A stretch of DNA of 64,000 nucleotides, taken from the NCBI GenBank assembly GCA_948567375.1, contig OX419755.1, positions 44,521,001 to 44,585,000 on the forward strand. The letters run 5' to 3'. The position numbers and the translations under genes are program-made. Source of the DNA: Lunularia cruciata (taxonomy: Eukaryota > Streptophyta > Marchantiopsida > Lunulariales > Lunulariaceae). This document shows positions 55,366 through 64,000 of this stretch, one piece after another; position 1 is the stretch's first letter; each line of letters begins with the position of its first letter. The notes under the pieces were generated by a model, which saw nothing but the letters and a program-made list of their open reading frames with translations, ran no database searches and was not told where the DNA came from.

Positions 55366-58300
55366 TGTGACAACCCGAAAAATATCACTTTTGCGGTAAT
55401 CAGGTAAGTAAAGTTCATTCCCACAGAGATACGAGTCAAAAATGTCCAAATACGAAGTCCAACAGTAACAATGTAGTTCTTCTTGGTTGCGTCTTTAATC
55501 TCTCAGGTAGAAACTACACCCAGAAGAGAGTAACAAGCACTGATGTGCAGTCTTGTCACAAATTAACACTCCTTAATCACAACTCCATCAAATATTTCCA
55601 AACAATCTTGATTGTGATGATTCTGGCTCTCCCAAAAATGGCACTTCACTGCAAAACGACTTTGCCTCAGAATTGTGTTCCACCCCTCCACTGAAGGCAC
55701 AACTTCCTCAATCAAAATTGCTTCACATCAACTTCACACTGCCCTCACAAATGCAAAATACTACCAACACTACAATTCCTCTCAGATCTGTCAAGGCATT
55801 GCTTCGATTGCACTTCACTCAGGATCAAACACACAGAATGAAGATCAAGGCTGTGGAATCCAACATCCAACAAACACACTGACTTGCACTTTGAAATTCT
55901 TCACACACTCACAAACACAAGTACAACGTTGATACTCGGAATCAAGCTCAAGCGACAAGCACTACTTCACAACACTTTGCTTTATCTATTCTCAGAAATA
56001 ATGAGCACTGAACAACATTTGACTGTGAATGCCACTCTTAAATAGTGAAGCAATCAACAATTCTAACAACTATACCGTTCTACAACAACTCTTCTAACCT
56101 ACAGATCCAAAATGACAATGCACCTCTTCATATCTATATCTTCAAATCTCAAATCGGTTACTACTCCGATCCGATGTCTACTTCTTCCTTGGCTTTCAAA
56201 CCCAAACCTAATGTAACTGTACTTCCTACTACTCTATCCTCGGGTCTTGTATTTTCTACGTCTTCTACCAGATCCAGCAATTCTCTTTCCTGATCTGAAA
56301 TTCCACTAGTGGTTAATCTATCTAACTCCTTATCTCCCGACCCACTCTTCTCTAATGTCTCTGATGGCAACTCCAAAGACATTTGGACTCCTATGTTATC
56401 TACTTCGGGTTTTGCTCTAACATCCTTCCAAAGTTTTTCTAGCTCTATTTTCACTAAGTCTAGTCTAATGGAAATATTGTCTTCTACTTCTAATATCTTT
56501 CTATCTACATGAGTTCTTAATTTGATCAACAAGGTGTTCATATCAGTATCCTTTGCTTGTCTTTGTCTCGTCTCCAGCACCAACAACTTTAACTCATGTA
56601 GTCGTGCTTCTTCAATTTGAACGCTGGCCTCTGTACTTAACATCGCGTTCACCCTGAGGACAATCTCCTTCAATGGCTCCAATCTTGTCTTCCTTTCTCG
56701 TTCCCGATCTGCAAGCCATTCCTCTTGATACATTGCCAACTCTGCCTCAAACTCGGCTTTCACTGTCTCCTTCTCTTTCTCCTTCTGTACAACCTTCTCC
56801 TCCTGATTACAAAGTAACTCTTGTAATCTCTCTTCTTCCCTATACCGTGCAGCCAACTCTCGTTGCTAGAGTTGCTTCTTCTCCTCCATACTCTCCATCA
56901 CTCTATCAAGCTCTTGATCCTTGGCTGCTACCCTTGCCATAGCATGGATAAGTTCTACTCTTGAATCAGCAAACTACTGCTTCAAGATTTCATATTCAGC
57001 TAACTGTCTCTCTCTTGCTATGTCACTTTTCTTCACAAGCTCCTCTTGATAGCTCACTTCTCTCTTCAGGTCTTCAATTACCTGACTTCTCTCTACTGCC
57101 TCCGCTTGCAGTACTTCCCTTTCCTCCTCACCTTGGGTTACACTCCTCTTCAACTCCAAGTTCTATTCTTCTAATCTTGATAAGACCTGCAAAACAATCT
57201 TTACCTCTGGACAAGTTGACTGCATCTCTTTCTTCTTGTACTCCAACTTCACCAACAATGGGCACATGATCTCTTGCAGGTAATTCACTCCATCACTGGC
57301 AACTACTTCCTCCCGCAGAGTGGTCTCTCTTCTCACCTCGTGTTCTCCCAATACTCGCCTTCTTCTCTGCAGTCTTCGTATCGGAATCAACGCCTCACTG
57401 CCCGAGCTTTCTCCTTCTTCTTCCTTCACTTAACTTGGCCCCGCTTCACACTTTGCCTTACATCTTGAGCAAACTCCTTGCTGTATTGCAATCTTCTTTT
57501 CCTCGGACACCGTTACTTTGTCTTCTAGTGCTATGTTGTCTTCGGCTTCCAACTCGGCTTGCACTTCTTCTTCATATTTGTCAGCCGCTGGCACCGATGT
57601 CATGTCTCCTCCTTCTTGCTCGTACCTCCACTCTGCAATGTTAGCTCAGGCTCCTCCTCGTGTTCCGAGTCTTCAATTTTGAGCTTGGCATCTCCTTCTG
57701 AGTCTTCATCCTCCGAGTCAATTACCACCATACCTCGCCTTGGGTTACTTCTCTGCATCTTCTGAGGTTTCTTGCTTTCTTCGGCTTCACCTTGCCGACT
57801 TCTCTTCTTCGTCGGGGAACTCACTACAACCTCCATGTTCTTCCTTGTCTTCACGTAGTAGTCGTCCTTGCTCCAGATTTGGAGAATGTATTGCTGCTCC
57901 TTGAGATCGACCTCCTTTTGCACATCAAGATGGAAGTGCGACACCATCCGAGTTTGCTCTGCCGAGTTCAGCAAATTGAGCCCGAGGTAGAAGTGTGCTG
58001 CAAACGGCACAATGTAGTGTGGAGGCGACTTATCCCGCAGATTCCACACCATCTGCCTTGTTCTCCCGTGAAAACACCTCGCCCAATTTATAGGTTCTCA
58101 TGCAAACAACTTATGGAAGAACACCGCTTGGTGTTTCATCACATAAGTCGTTCTCTCCGGCTTCAAGATTGCCATGAGAGCACTCACAATCCCTCTCTTC
58201 ACTAGATCCTTGTAGCTCTCAACCTTGTACCCATTCTTCATCCATTTTGACGAGAAGGCATCTCTCACCTCTTGAGTTTCCTGGGCTATCTCTCCCTTTC

Positions 58301-59136
58301 CCAAGAACGTGGCTCCCTGCTCTGAGCCTACTTCCTTCCCGAGTACAAGTTTCCAATCCGACTCTATCCAGCAAGCCGGATTTCCTCTCTTCCCCTCTTC
58401 CTCGGGTCCATCGAGACAGTTACTCTTGATGATTTCTGTCATGAGTCCTGGAAAACTTACGTTCCAGTTCCATGCCAGAAAGGTGATCCAAAGTCGGCTC
58501 AAGACTTTGATCCTCGCTATCACATCTAACCTCCAAATTGCATGATTTCTCATTATGAATTTGGAGTTCTTCTTCCCTCCTCCCATCTCTTCTACCTTCT
58601 CACTTTCTCTCTATTTCACTCTCGTGACTTCTCCCTTGCGCACTAACACAAGTCCAACTCTATTTCCCTTTCCCCGATCACTTGCAAGACGACTCCTCAA
58701 TGGCGAAGGAAAATTGCTCAACATTTTGTCGTTGTAGTTCCAATTTTTATAGAGTTGCGCTTCTTCGTCTTCCGTGACTTGGAGTTCCTACCAAGAAATC
58801 ACACCTCCAACATGCACCTATCACTATCAATCAACCTTTGCGCGTATGAGCCGCCAGTTTTCAAACGGCCCCTTCTTGAATTTCTTGCCCCGATGAAAGG
58901 TTGTTAGACTGTCTTCGCCTCGGGTTGAGCTCCCCCCGATCCGAAGACAATTTACTTTGGGTTGTATGCTAACAGTGCATTTTTGAGTACTTTGCCTTCT
59001 GATCCAAAGTCACTTTACTTCGGGTTTCATCCCGAAGACTCTTTTCTTTGCCTTCTTCGGCCATACAGGCGCAATCCAACTTCTCTATACACTTCTTCTT
59101 CTTTATTCTAAAAAAACAAAAAATGTGGGTACCACA
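55366..59136 (-). repeat. Giant 3' LTR of element B (copy B)
   Basis: On the minus strand it starts TGTGGTACCCACA right after a polypurine tract and ends GGGTTGTCACA. Full-length match to solo LTR A fixes both ends. TATA-like CTATTTAAGAG is at about 56033-56043 and the ORF lies upstream of it, in U3. Confidence 0.9.
56161..58586 (-). pseudogene. LTR-embedded coiled-coil protein, copy B
   Basis: The better of the two copies: the ATG at 58586 (MGGGKKNSKF) opens a frame that, apart from a TGA near 58100, stays in register to about 57600. A shifted frame follows and a final open stretch of 231 codons ends with TAG at 56161. N-terminal part: LWITFLAWNWNV, CLDGPEEEGKRGNPACW, DLVKRGIVSALMAILKPERT, PFAAHFYLGLNLLN. 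Middle: basic then acidic linker (KKRSRQGEAEESKK, DSEDEDSEGD). C-terminal half: coiled coil (REVSYQEELVKKSDIARERQ; EKEKETVKAEFEAELAMYQE; KILEVEDNISIRLDLVKIEL), then a Ser/Glu-rich tail. About 808 codons in all. It sits where an env-like ORF or the MMTV sag gene would sit, but has no signal peptide or transmembrane helix. Function unknown. Confidence 0.75.
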
Positions 59137-59153
59137 TACCCCCTCCCTCAAAT
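59137..59153 (-). other. Polypurine tract of element B
   Basis: ATTTGAGGGAGGGGGTA on the minus strand, directly before the LTR start. An exceptionally clear tract, which proves that the following ORF lies inside the LTR. Confidence 0.85.
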
Positions 59154-60388
59154 GTGAGCGTCCCCGCAAACATAGACCTCGGGTGTCTTAGAAACTTCCG
59201 AGTTTATGGTCCAATATCTCCAAACTCTCCACCCGTTTACTCGAGTGGCAAAAGGATTACCTTCCAAGTCTACAAGCTGCATGGACCCATTTTCGTAAAG
59301 ATGAAGAACTTGATAGGAACCCATCCATCTCAAATGCAACTTGCCTGGAAAAAATATTCGGCGATTGTCATATAACAAAACCAAATCTCCTTCTCTTACA
59401 GTCACAGGCTTGATTCTCTTATTGTGCCTGACTTTCCTCTGTGCTTGTACTTCTTTCATGGTTTGCATTGCATCGTCTCTTTTCTCTTCTAACCACATCA
59501 ATTGATGAATCCAAAGATCCTGACTGTCTTCTTCCGACATTCATTCTTCGCAAAGAACCCGATATGTCGGAACTTCAAATTCAACTGGCAGTACAGGATG
59601 CAAGCCATATGTCAAGAAGTATGGAGTTTGTTTGGTTGTAATCTTCTTTGTTGTTCGATATGCCCACAACGCGGCTGGTAATTTTGTATCCCAGTCATAG
59701 GCATAATTGACAGTCACCTTATTCAAAATTTTACAAAGTAACCAATTTGCTTTTTCTCTTAAGCCATTTGCTTTTGGGTTGTAAGGAGTCGTCTTCTGAT
59801 GCTTAATCTGAAAGTACTTGGTTAATGCCTCCATTACAAAGTTCAAAAAATGTGTTTCTCAGTCACTGACCAATTCCAGAGGACACCCATATTGGGAGAT
59901 GATGTTTCGAAAGAAAAATTCCGCCACAGTTTCAGCATCATCTCTGCGAGTTGCTTCAGCTTTGACCATCTTGGTAGCATAGTCAGTGCAAACCAAAATG
60001 TATCGCTTTCTTGTGACTCGGGTCACTGGTTGAATGAGACCCACAAAATCAATTCCCCATTTTGCAAATGGGGCCAAAGGCAAAATTGGTCTCAAAGGCC
60101 ATTGAGAAGTAGCCGTCGGCTTCCCTGTTCTTTGACAAGCATCACAGCTTCAGATATGAGCATGTACATCTTTGTACATTGTAGGCCACCAATACCTTGC
60201 CAAAAGGATTTTATTTACAGTATTCTTCAGAGCATAGTGTCCTCCCAATGCTTTGGAGTGTAAAGATTCAATTACTCCTCCTACTTCGTATGACTCCAAG
60301 CATCGCCCAAGTACTTCGTCTTTTCCATCTTAAATAAAATGTTGTGTTTAAGCTGGTACGGCCCCATTTTCTTGAGAAAGACTGCCCT
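59148..60388 (-). pseudogene. Integrase of element B
   Basis: Zinc domain with HSKALGGHYAL and CDACQRTGKP (about 60255-60120). The catalytic core has Asp in KWGIDFVG (about 60050), Asp in LELVSD (59859 region) and Glu in ANGLREKANWLL (about 59765). C-terminal segment 59540-59148: VREGDLVLLYDN, LRWMGSYQVL. No chromodomain. Stops at 59856 (TGA, family SDRG) and 59538 (TGA) are both explained by CGA to TGA. Confidence 0.9.
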
Positions 60389-60892
60389 CTATTCTGGGTC
60401 CATCCACTCAAGACAATGGAGCGTATTCAAATAATTATATTCAGTTGCATACCTCGTACTTCGCATTGCTGATAAGTGATACAACTCTTCATCAGGGAAC
60501 TGATCGTCAATTTCCCACTCTTGGTCTTGAGTTTCTAACTTGGACAGGAAGTCCGCATTCGAATGCGAAGCTCTCTTCCTTACTTGTACAGTATACGTGA
60601 ACTCTTGTAACAACAAGATCCATCTTGCAATTCGGCCCGATAAATCTGCCTTCTTGACCAAATGTTGCAATGCATAATGGTCCACATAGAAGACAAACTC
60701 ATACCTCAACAAATAATGACAAAATTTCTTGCAAGCATACACCATTCCGAGTGCTTCTCTTTCAGTCGTCGAATAGTTCTTTTCAGAAACTGAAAGTTGT
60801 CGGCTGGCATAATACACCGGGTAGTCCTTCTTCTTCTCATCCTTCTGACTTAAGACGACTCCAATGGCCATGGACGAAGTGTCCACATACAC
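60389..60892 (-). pseudogene. RNase H domain of element B
   Basis: HVYVDTSSMAIGVVLSQ (first Asp), YYASRQLSVSEKNYSTTERE (Glu), FYVDHYALQHLV (Asp) and the junction ASHSNADFLSKLE. Open over its full length; separated from RT by a TAG at 60906. Confidence 0.9.
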
Positions 60893-60907
60893 ATGAAAAG
60901 GGACGTC

Positions 60908-61861
60908 CTAATTTGGGGCCCTCATGACTGGTGCTTCAACCAGTTTCTTCTTCAACACTTGGAAAGCTTCTTCTTGATTTGCTTCCCACAGATAGTCTTC
61001 GGATTTCTTCAAAAGCTTTGTAAGTGGTGCAGCAAGCACTGCATAGTTTGACATGAAGCGTCTGTAATATCCGACATGTCCCAAGAAGGCTCTCAGCTCC
61101 CAAATGTTCTTCGGGGATTCCAAAGCTGCGATTATCTTGACCTTCTTGACATCGACTTCAATACCTCGGCTTGACACCCGATGCCCCAGAAGAATTCCCT
61201 CCTTTATTGTGAAGAAGCACTTCTTTGGGTGTAATGACAAGCCGGCAACACAACACCTTTCAAACGTTTGGTGAAGGTAATCTAAATGTACATCTCTTCA
61301 CCCAAACACACAAAAGTCATCAATAAAAACTTCCACAAATTTGCGCAGGAAATCTTTGAAGATTGAATTCATCATCCGCTGGAAAGTAGCGGGAGCATTA
61401 CACAACCCAAAGTGCATTTGATTGTAAGCAAAAGTGCCCCAATCGGTCGTGAATGAAGTTTTATCCTTGTCTTCTTCTCGAATGGATACTTGATTGTACC
61501 CTGAAAATCTATCAAGAAAACTATAACAAGGATGCCCAGCTACCTGATCTAAAATTGTATCGGTAAAAGGCAAGGGATGATGATCTTTCCTTGTGACTGC
61601 GTTCAACTTCCGAAAGTCTTGGCACACTCGGATCTTCCCTGTTTTCTTCTTTGGGACAATGACAATGGGGGAGACCCATTCACTGCTTAAGACAGGGAAG
61701 ATGATTCCGGCCCCTAAGTACTTGTCAATTTCATCTTTCACCAAAAGCGAGTACTTTGGGTTCAGGCGGTATTGTCGTTGCCAAACCGGAATTACACCTT
61801 CAACCAGATCAATCCGGTGTTCTCCAAATTCTCGTGGAATACCCGGCATTTGATCAATCAA
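60908..61861 (-). pseudogene. Reverse transcriptase of element B
   Basis: Motifs in order: YRLNPKYSLLVKDEIDKYL, SSEWVSPIVIVPKKKTGKIR, CQDFRKLNAVTRKDHHPLPF, FLDRFSGYNQVSI, FGLCNAPATFQRMMN, catalytic VFIDDFCVFG (about 61328-61299). After a TGA (where CGA, Arg, is expected) come LHPKKCFFTIKEGILLGH and LRAFLGHVGYYRRF. Only this one stop lies within the domain. Confidence 0.92.
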
Positions 61862-62014
61862 CCAGGCGAATACATCCTAGAATTCTATAAACAGGGCAGT
61901 GTATCCTGCCAACTCCTCTGAAGTAACTGTCTTCGAGATTTTTAAAATTTTTCCTTCAGTTAATAAAACATCTTGATAGTCATCGGGGTTGATGACTCCT
62001 TCAACGTGGCTTAC

Positions 62015-63523
62015 TCAGCTTAACCTGAGGCGAGCGGCCATCAAACCCCCTTCCTCCAAGTCAAGTTCACCCGAGGCAAGGTCATATGGATCTTCGTCTT
62101 CAACATCCACCTCGTAGCATTCCAAGTAATTAACTTGGACTTTGTGTTCGGATTTGTCTAAGGACAAAGACGATGAGTCTTTGGATTTGTCCTCCTCTTC
62201 TGACAAACTTGTTTCCCCCAGATGGGGAACCTTCGTCCAACTCATAGTCACCAGCTTCTGATCTTTGGACAAAATGTCCTTGAATCTTAACTTCTGCTGA
62301 TGCCAATCCACTACAACTTGGGCACTGTACAACCAGGGTCTGCCGATCAACAGAGGGTAACCAATTTTTGTCACTAGTCGCAATACGATGTAATTCAACT
62401 TGAAGGGTACTCCTCCAATGATCATGGTAATGTTTGATAGCATGCCCAATGGCCGTCTCCTAGTTTGGTCTGCAAACTTCAACACTTGGGGTGTTGGTTC
62501 AAACGTGTGATACCCGAGTCGATTTGCAGTATCCTTGGTCATGACATTCACACCGGACCCAGAGTCAATGGGTATCAATGTGATCATGCACCCTGCAATC
62601 TCCGCGTCTACCTCGGGAGATCCCAAATCTTCTTGTTCAATACGATAAATAGTAGGCAGGTCCATCTTTGACATCGACCTCACCTTCTTGAGGGCCAAAT
62701 TCAGCTGTCTCTTGTACACCTTGTTATCTTCCCACAATTGCTTGAATGTTACGTTGGCATTTGTGGTTGCCAGATCTGCTACAATATCATATTGGGGAAC
62801 TCCTCCCAATTTGACTGTCTTCGCCTTTGGCTTTGGGTCCGAAGTCTCTCCATATTCCCTCTTGACTTCGGGACGCTTCAAAATGGTGACGGGCTTGCTG
62901 ATGGCCTTAACCCGAGGTTCCTTGGGTTGGCCCACCTTGGCTTGGATCAGACCCTTTACTTTGGATCGGATGTCCGCCAGAAAAACTGGAGACTTTGTCT
63001 TCGTCTCCTCTTCCAAACTCAATTCCCGAGTCCTGAGTAGTGCCTCGTTTAGTTCTTTCTGCAAGGCTTTAGCTTTAGCTTTTGTGAGGATCTTTTCCTC
63101 CTTAGTAGAAAGAATTGCTTTTGGGCGTAGTCTCTTCGCCTTTCTTGAAGACGACAAGGTCGTACTCAGTTCTTCGGGATCACGCTTCTTCTTACTGGAG
63201 CATGTCTCAACCTTCAAAATTTCAAGGTCCGGCCATTCTCCTTCTGAGGCCGGACTCCCTTCTTGAGGTCTTTCTTCCTCAAGGGTAATGCAATTTACAT
63301 TTGTATCTCCCTTTGGCTGAAGTCTTGCATGCTTAGCGGGGGTCTGTACATACTTTACAGGCGGCTTCGGGTTTGGTGGGTGAGGACATTGGTTGCCCGT
63401 ATGCCCCGATCCTTTACAATTTCTGCACACGGGAACGTACCCAATTTGCCTTCTTGGCTCGGGACAGTTTGGAGACCAATGAACCCATCGAGCCACAATT
63501 ATAACAGGCTCTGGGTGCAACAT
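62015..63523 (-). CDS. Element B gag 3' part and retropepsin
   Basis: Open for 502 codons. It enters with the end of a zinc knuckle (HWSPNCPEP), followed by a complete one (CRNCKGSGHTGNQC, about 63430-63390). A long Lys/Glu-rich linker (about 300 residues) leads to the protease active site IPIDSGSGVNVMT (Asp codon at 62564-62566), the flap-like LKFADQTRRRPLG, and YPLLIGRPWLYSAQVVVDWH. An acidic tail follows. The nominal first codon is inside the knuckle frame, so this is part of a gag-pol frame and not a separate gene. Confidence 0.85.
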   Translation of the reverse strand: MLHPEPVIIVARWVHWSPNCPEPRRQIGYVPVCRNCKGSGHTGNQCPHPPNPKPPVKYVQTPAKHARLQPKGDTNVNCITLEEERPQEGSPASEGEWPDLEILKVETCSSKKKRDPEELSTTLSSSRKAKRLRPKAILSTKEEKILTKAKAKALQKELNEALLRTRELSLEEETKTKSPVFLADIRSKVKGLIQAKVGQPKEPRVKAISKPVTILKRPEVKREYGETSDPKPKAKTVKLGGVPQYDIVADLATTNANVTFKQLWEDNKVYKRQLNLALKKVRSMSKMDLPTIYRIEQEDLGSPEVDAEIAGCMITLIPIDSGSGVNVMTKDTANRLGYHTFEPTPQVLKFADQTRRRPLGMLSNITMIIGGVPFKLNYIVLRLVTKIGYPLLIGRPWLYSAQVVVDWHQQKLRFKDILSKDQKLVTMSWTKVPHLGETSLSEEEDKSKDSSSLSLDKSEHKVQVNYLECYEVDVEDEDPYDLASGELDLEEGGLMAARLRLS

Positions 63524-63557
63524 TCTGAGGCCGATTTTGGTTGCTCATGGGTGGTCT

Positions 63558-64000
63558 TCATGGAGGAGCATTGGGGTTATACTCCTTGGGTCCAAACCTC
63601 GAACCTTGATACAATGTGCTCACTTGAGGTTGTACTTCCTGAGTTTGGTACACCGCCTCTTCGTCCTCATCTTGGTTCCATCCCGGAACCCAATCAATTT
63701 GCTGCACCGGGAATGCATTACAAGTATTGCATTTTGTGTTGGCGTGGCCTGATTTGCCACATGCGGTGCACCATACATTAGATCTTCCAAACACTGGGGC
63801 CTTCCTTTGGTCCTTGGCCCCAATCATCTGGATCTTGAAATCCAAAAACTCCTTAATGAGTGCATCTAGCTTAGTATCCGCCTTATGTACACTCTTTGCT
63901 GGAGGAGTCACTGGTTTCTTGCCTCCACGTCTTCTGACTTGTCTTGGCTTTGATTCTTCTTCGGATTCTGAAGAAGAGCTCAAAGATGTAGAAGATTTGT
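63558..64000 (-). pseudogene. Element B gag, 5' piece, runs off the window
   Basis: Ser/Glu-rich start, an Arg/Lys patch (RQVRRRGGKK), then the knuckle CTACGKSGHANTKC (about 63780-63740). A second knuckle (CYNCGSMG then HWSPNC) is split by a one-base insertion near 63505, which shifts the frame to the 502-codon segment. The capsid domain is outside the window. Confidence 0.75.

Larger units (their letters stand above)
55366..64000 (-). mobile_element. Element B: Ty3/gypsy with giant ORF-bearing LTR
   Basis: On the minus strand, from the right: gag with three CCHC knuckles, protease, RT, RNase H, integrase, polypurine tract, and a 3.77-kb 3' LTR containing a large ORF. The 5' LTR lies beyond the window. 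It was inserted tail first into the methyltransferase gene; the target duplication should be GTACA (55361-55365). RT signature VFIDDFCVFG places it near Athila/Tat elements. Few stops per domain: a rather young but dead copy. Confidence 0.9.

Noticed and set aside
56161-58586. Envelope-like gene
   Set aside because: No signal peptide, no transmembrane helix, no cleavage-site pattern; the second half is coiled coil.
62688-63266. Plus-strand frame of 192 codons
   Set aside because: Shadow of the 502-codon gag-protease frame of element B.

Overview
This 64-kb window is nuclear DNA of a land plant with a repeat-rich genome. The evidence is one intact, apparently intronless GRAS transcription-factor gene of the LISCL type, several Ty3/gypsy lineages known from plants (an Athila/Tat-like pol and a chromodomain-bearing chromovirus), plant-type primer-binding sites, and inter-element DNA that is AT-rich. 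I cannot fix the species. A seedless plant or a gymnosperm would fit, but this is inference. The GRAS gene is the only host gene I can defend; almost everything else is transposable element in different states of decay.

Layout. 1-18.4 kb is a nest on the + strand. The 3' part of element 1 (RT to 3' LTR, ending at 3127) lies in the 5' LTR of element 2 (3128-14331). Element 2 has LTRs of about 3.6 kb packed with minisatellite arrays, and itself splits the RT domain of element 3 (14332-about 17715). 18.4-21.6 kb holds a minus-strand LTR fragment and a badly decayed minus-strand gag-protease. 21.6-26.4 kb is mostly featureless. 26392-31981 is a complete minus-strand chromovirus with both LTRs, a near-perfect target-site duplication, a tRNA-iMet primer site and an array of heat-shock elements just upstream of its TATA box. 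32-35.9 kb is AT-rich with tandem duplications. 35985-38018 is the GRAS gene, with an as-1-like pair of TGACG motifs about 600 bp upstream. 38-44 kb holds small tandem repeats, palindromes and a decayed non-LTR reverse transcriptase.

44038-48569 is a 3.8-kb solo LTR (perfect CAAAG target duplication) that contains an open-reading-frame region of about 810 codons for a coiled-coil protein. The same giant LTR, with the same ORF, is the 3' LTR (55366-59136, minus strand) of a Ty3/gypsy element whose pol and gag fill 59.1-64 kb. Between them, 51486-55365 (+) is a decayed gag - zinc knuckle - protease - cytosine-C5 DNA methyltransferase gene. It is broken by an Athila-like LTR plus primer site and cut off by the giant-LTR element.

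The two strongest candidates for something unusual are the LTR-embedded coiled-coil ORF and the retroelement-borne DNA methyltransferase. In-frame stops in element 3 are eight TAG, three TGA and no TAA, as expected if CAG and CGA codons were lost by deamination of CHG- and CG-methylated cytosines.
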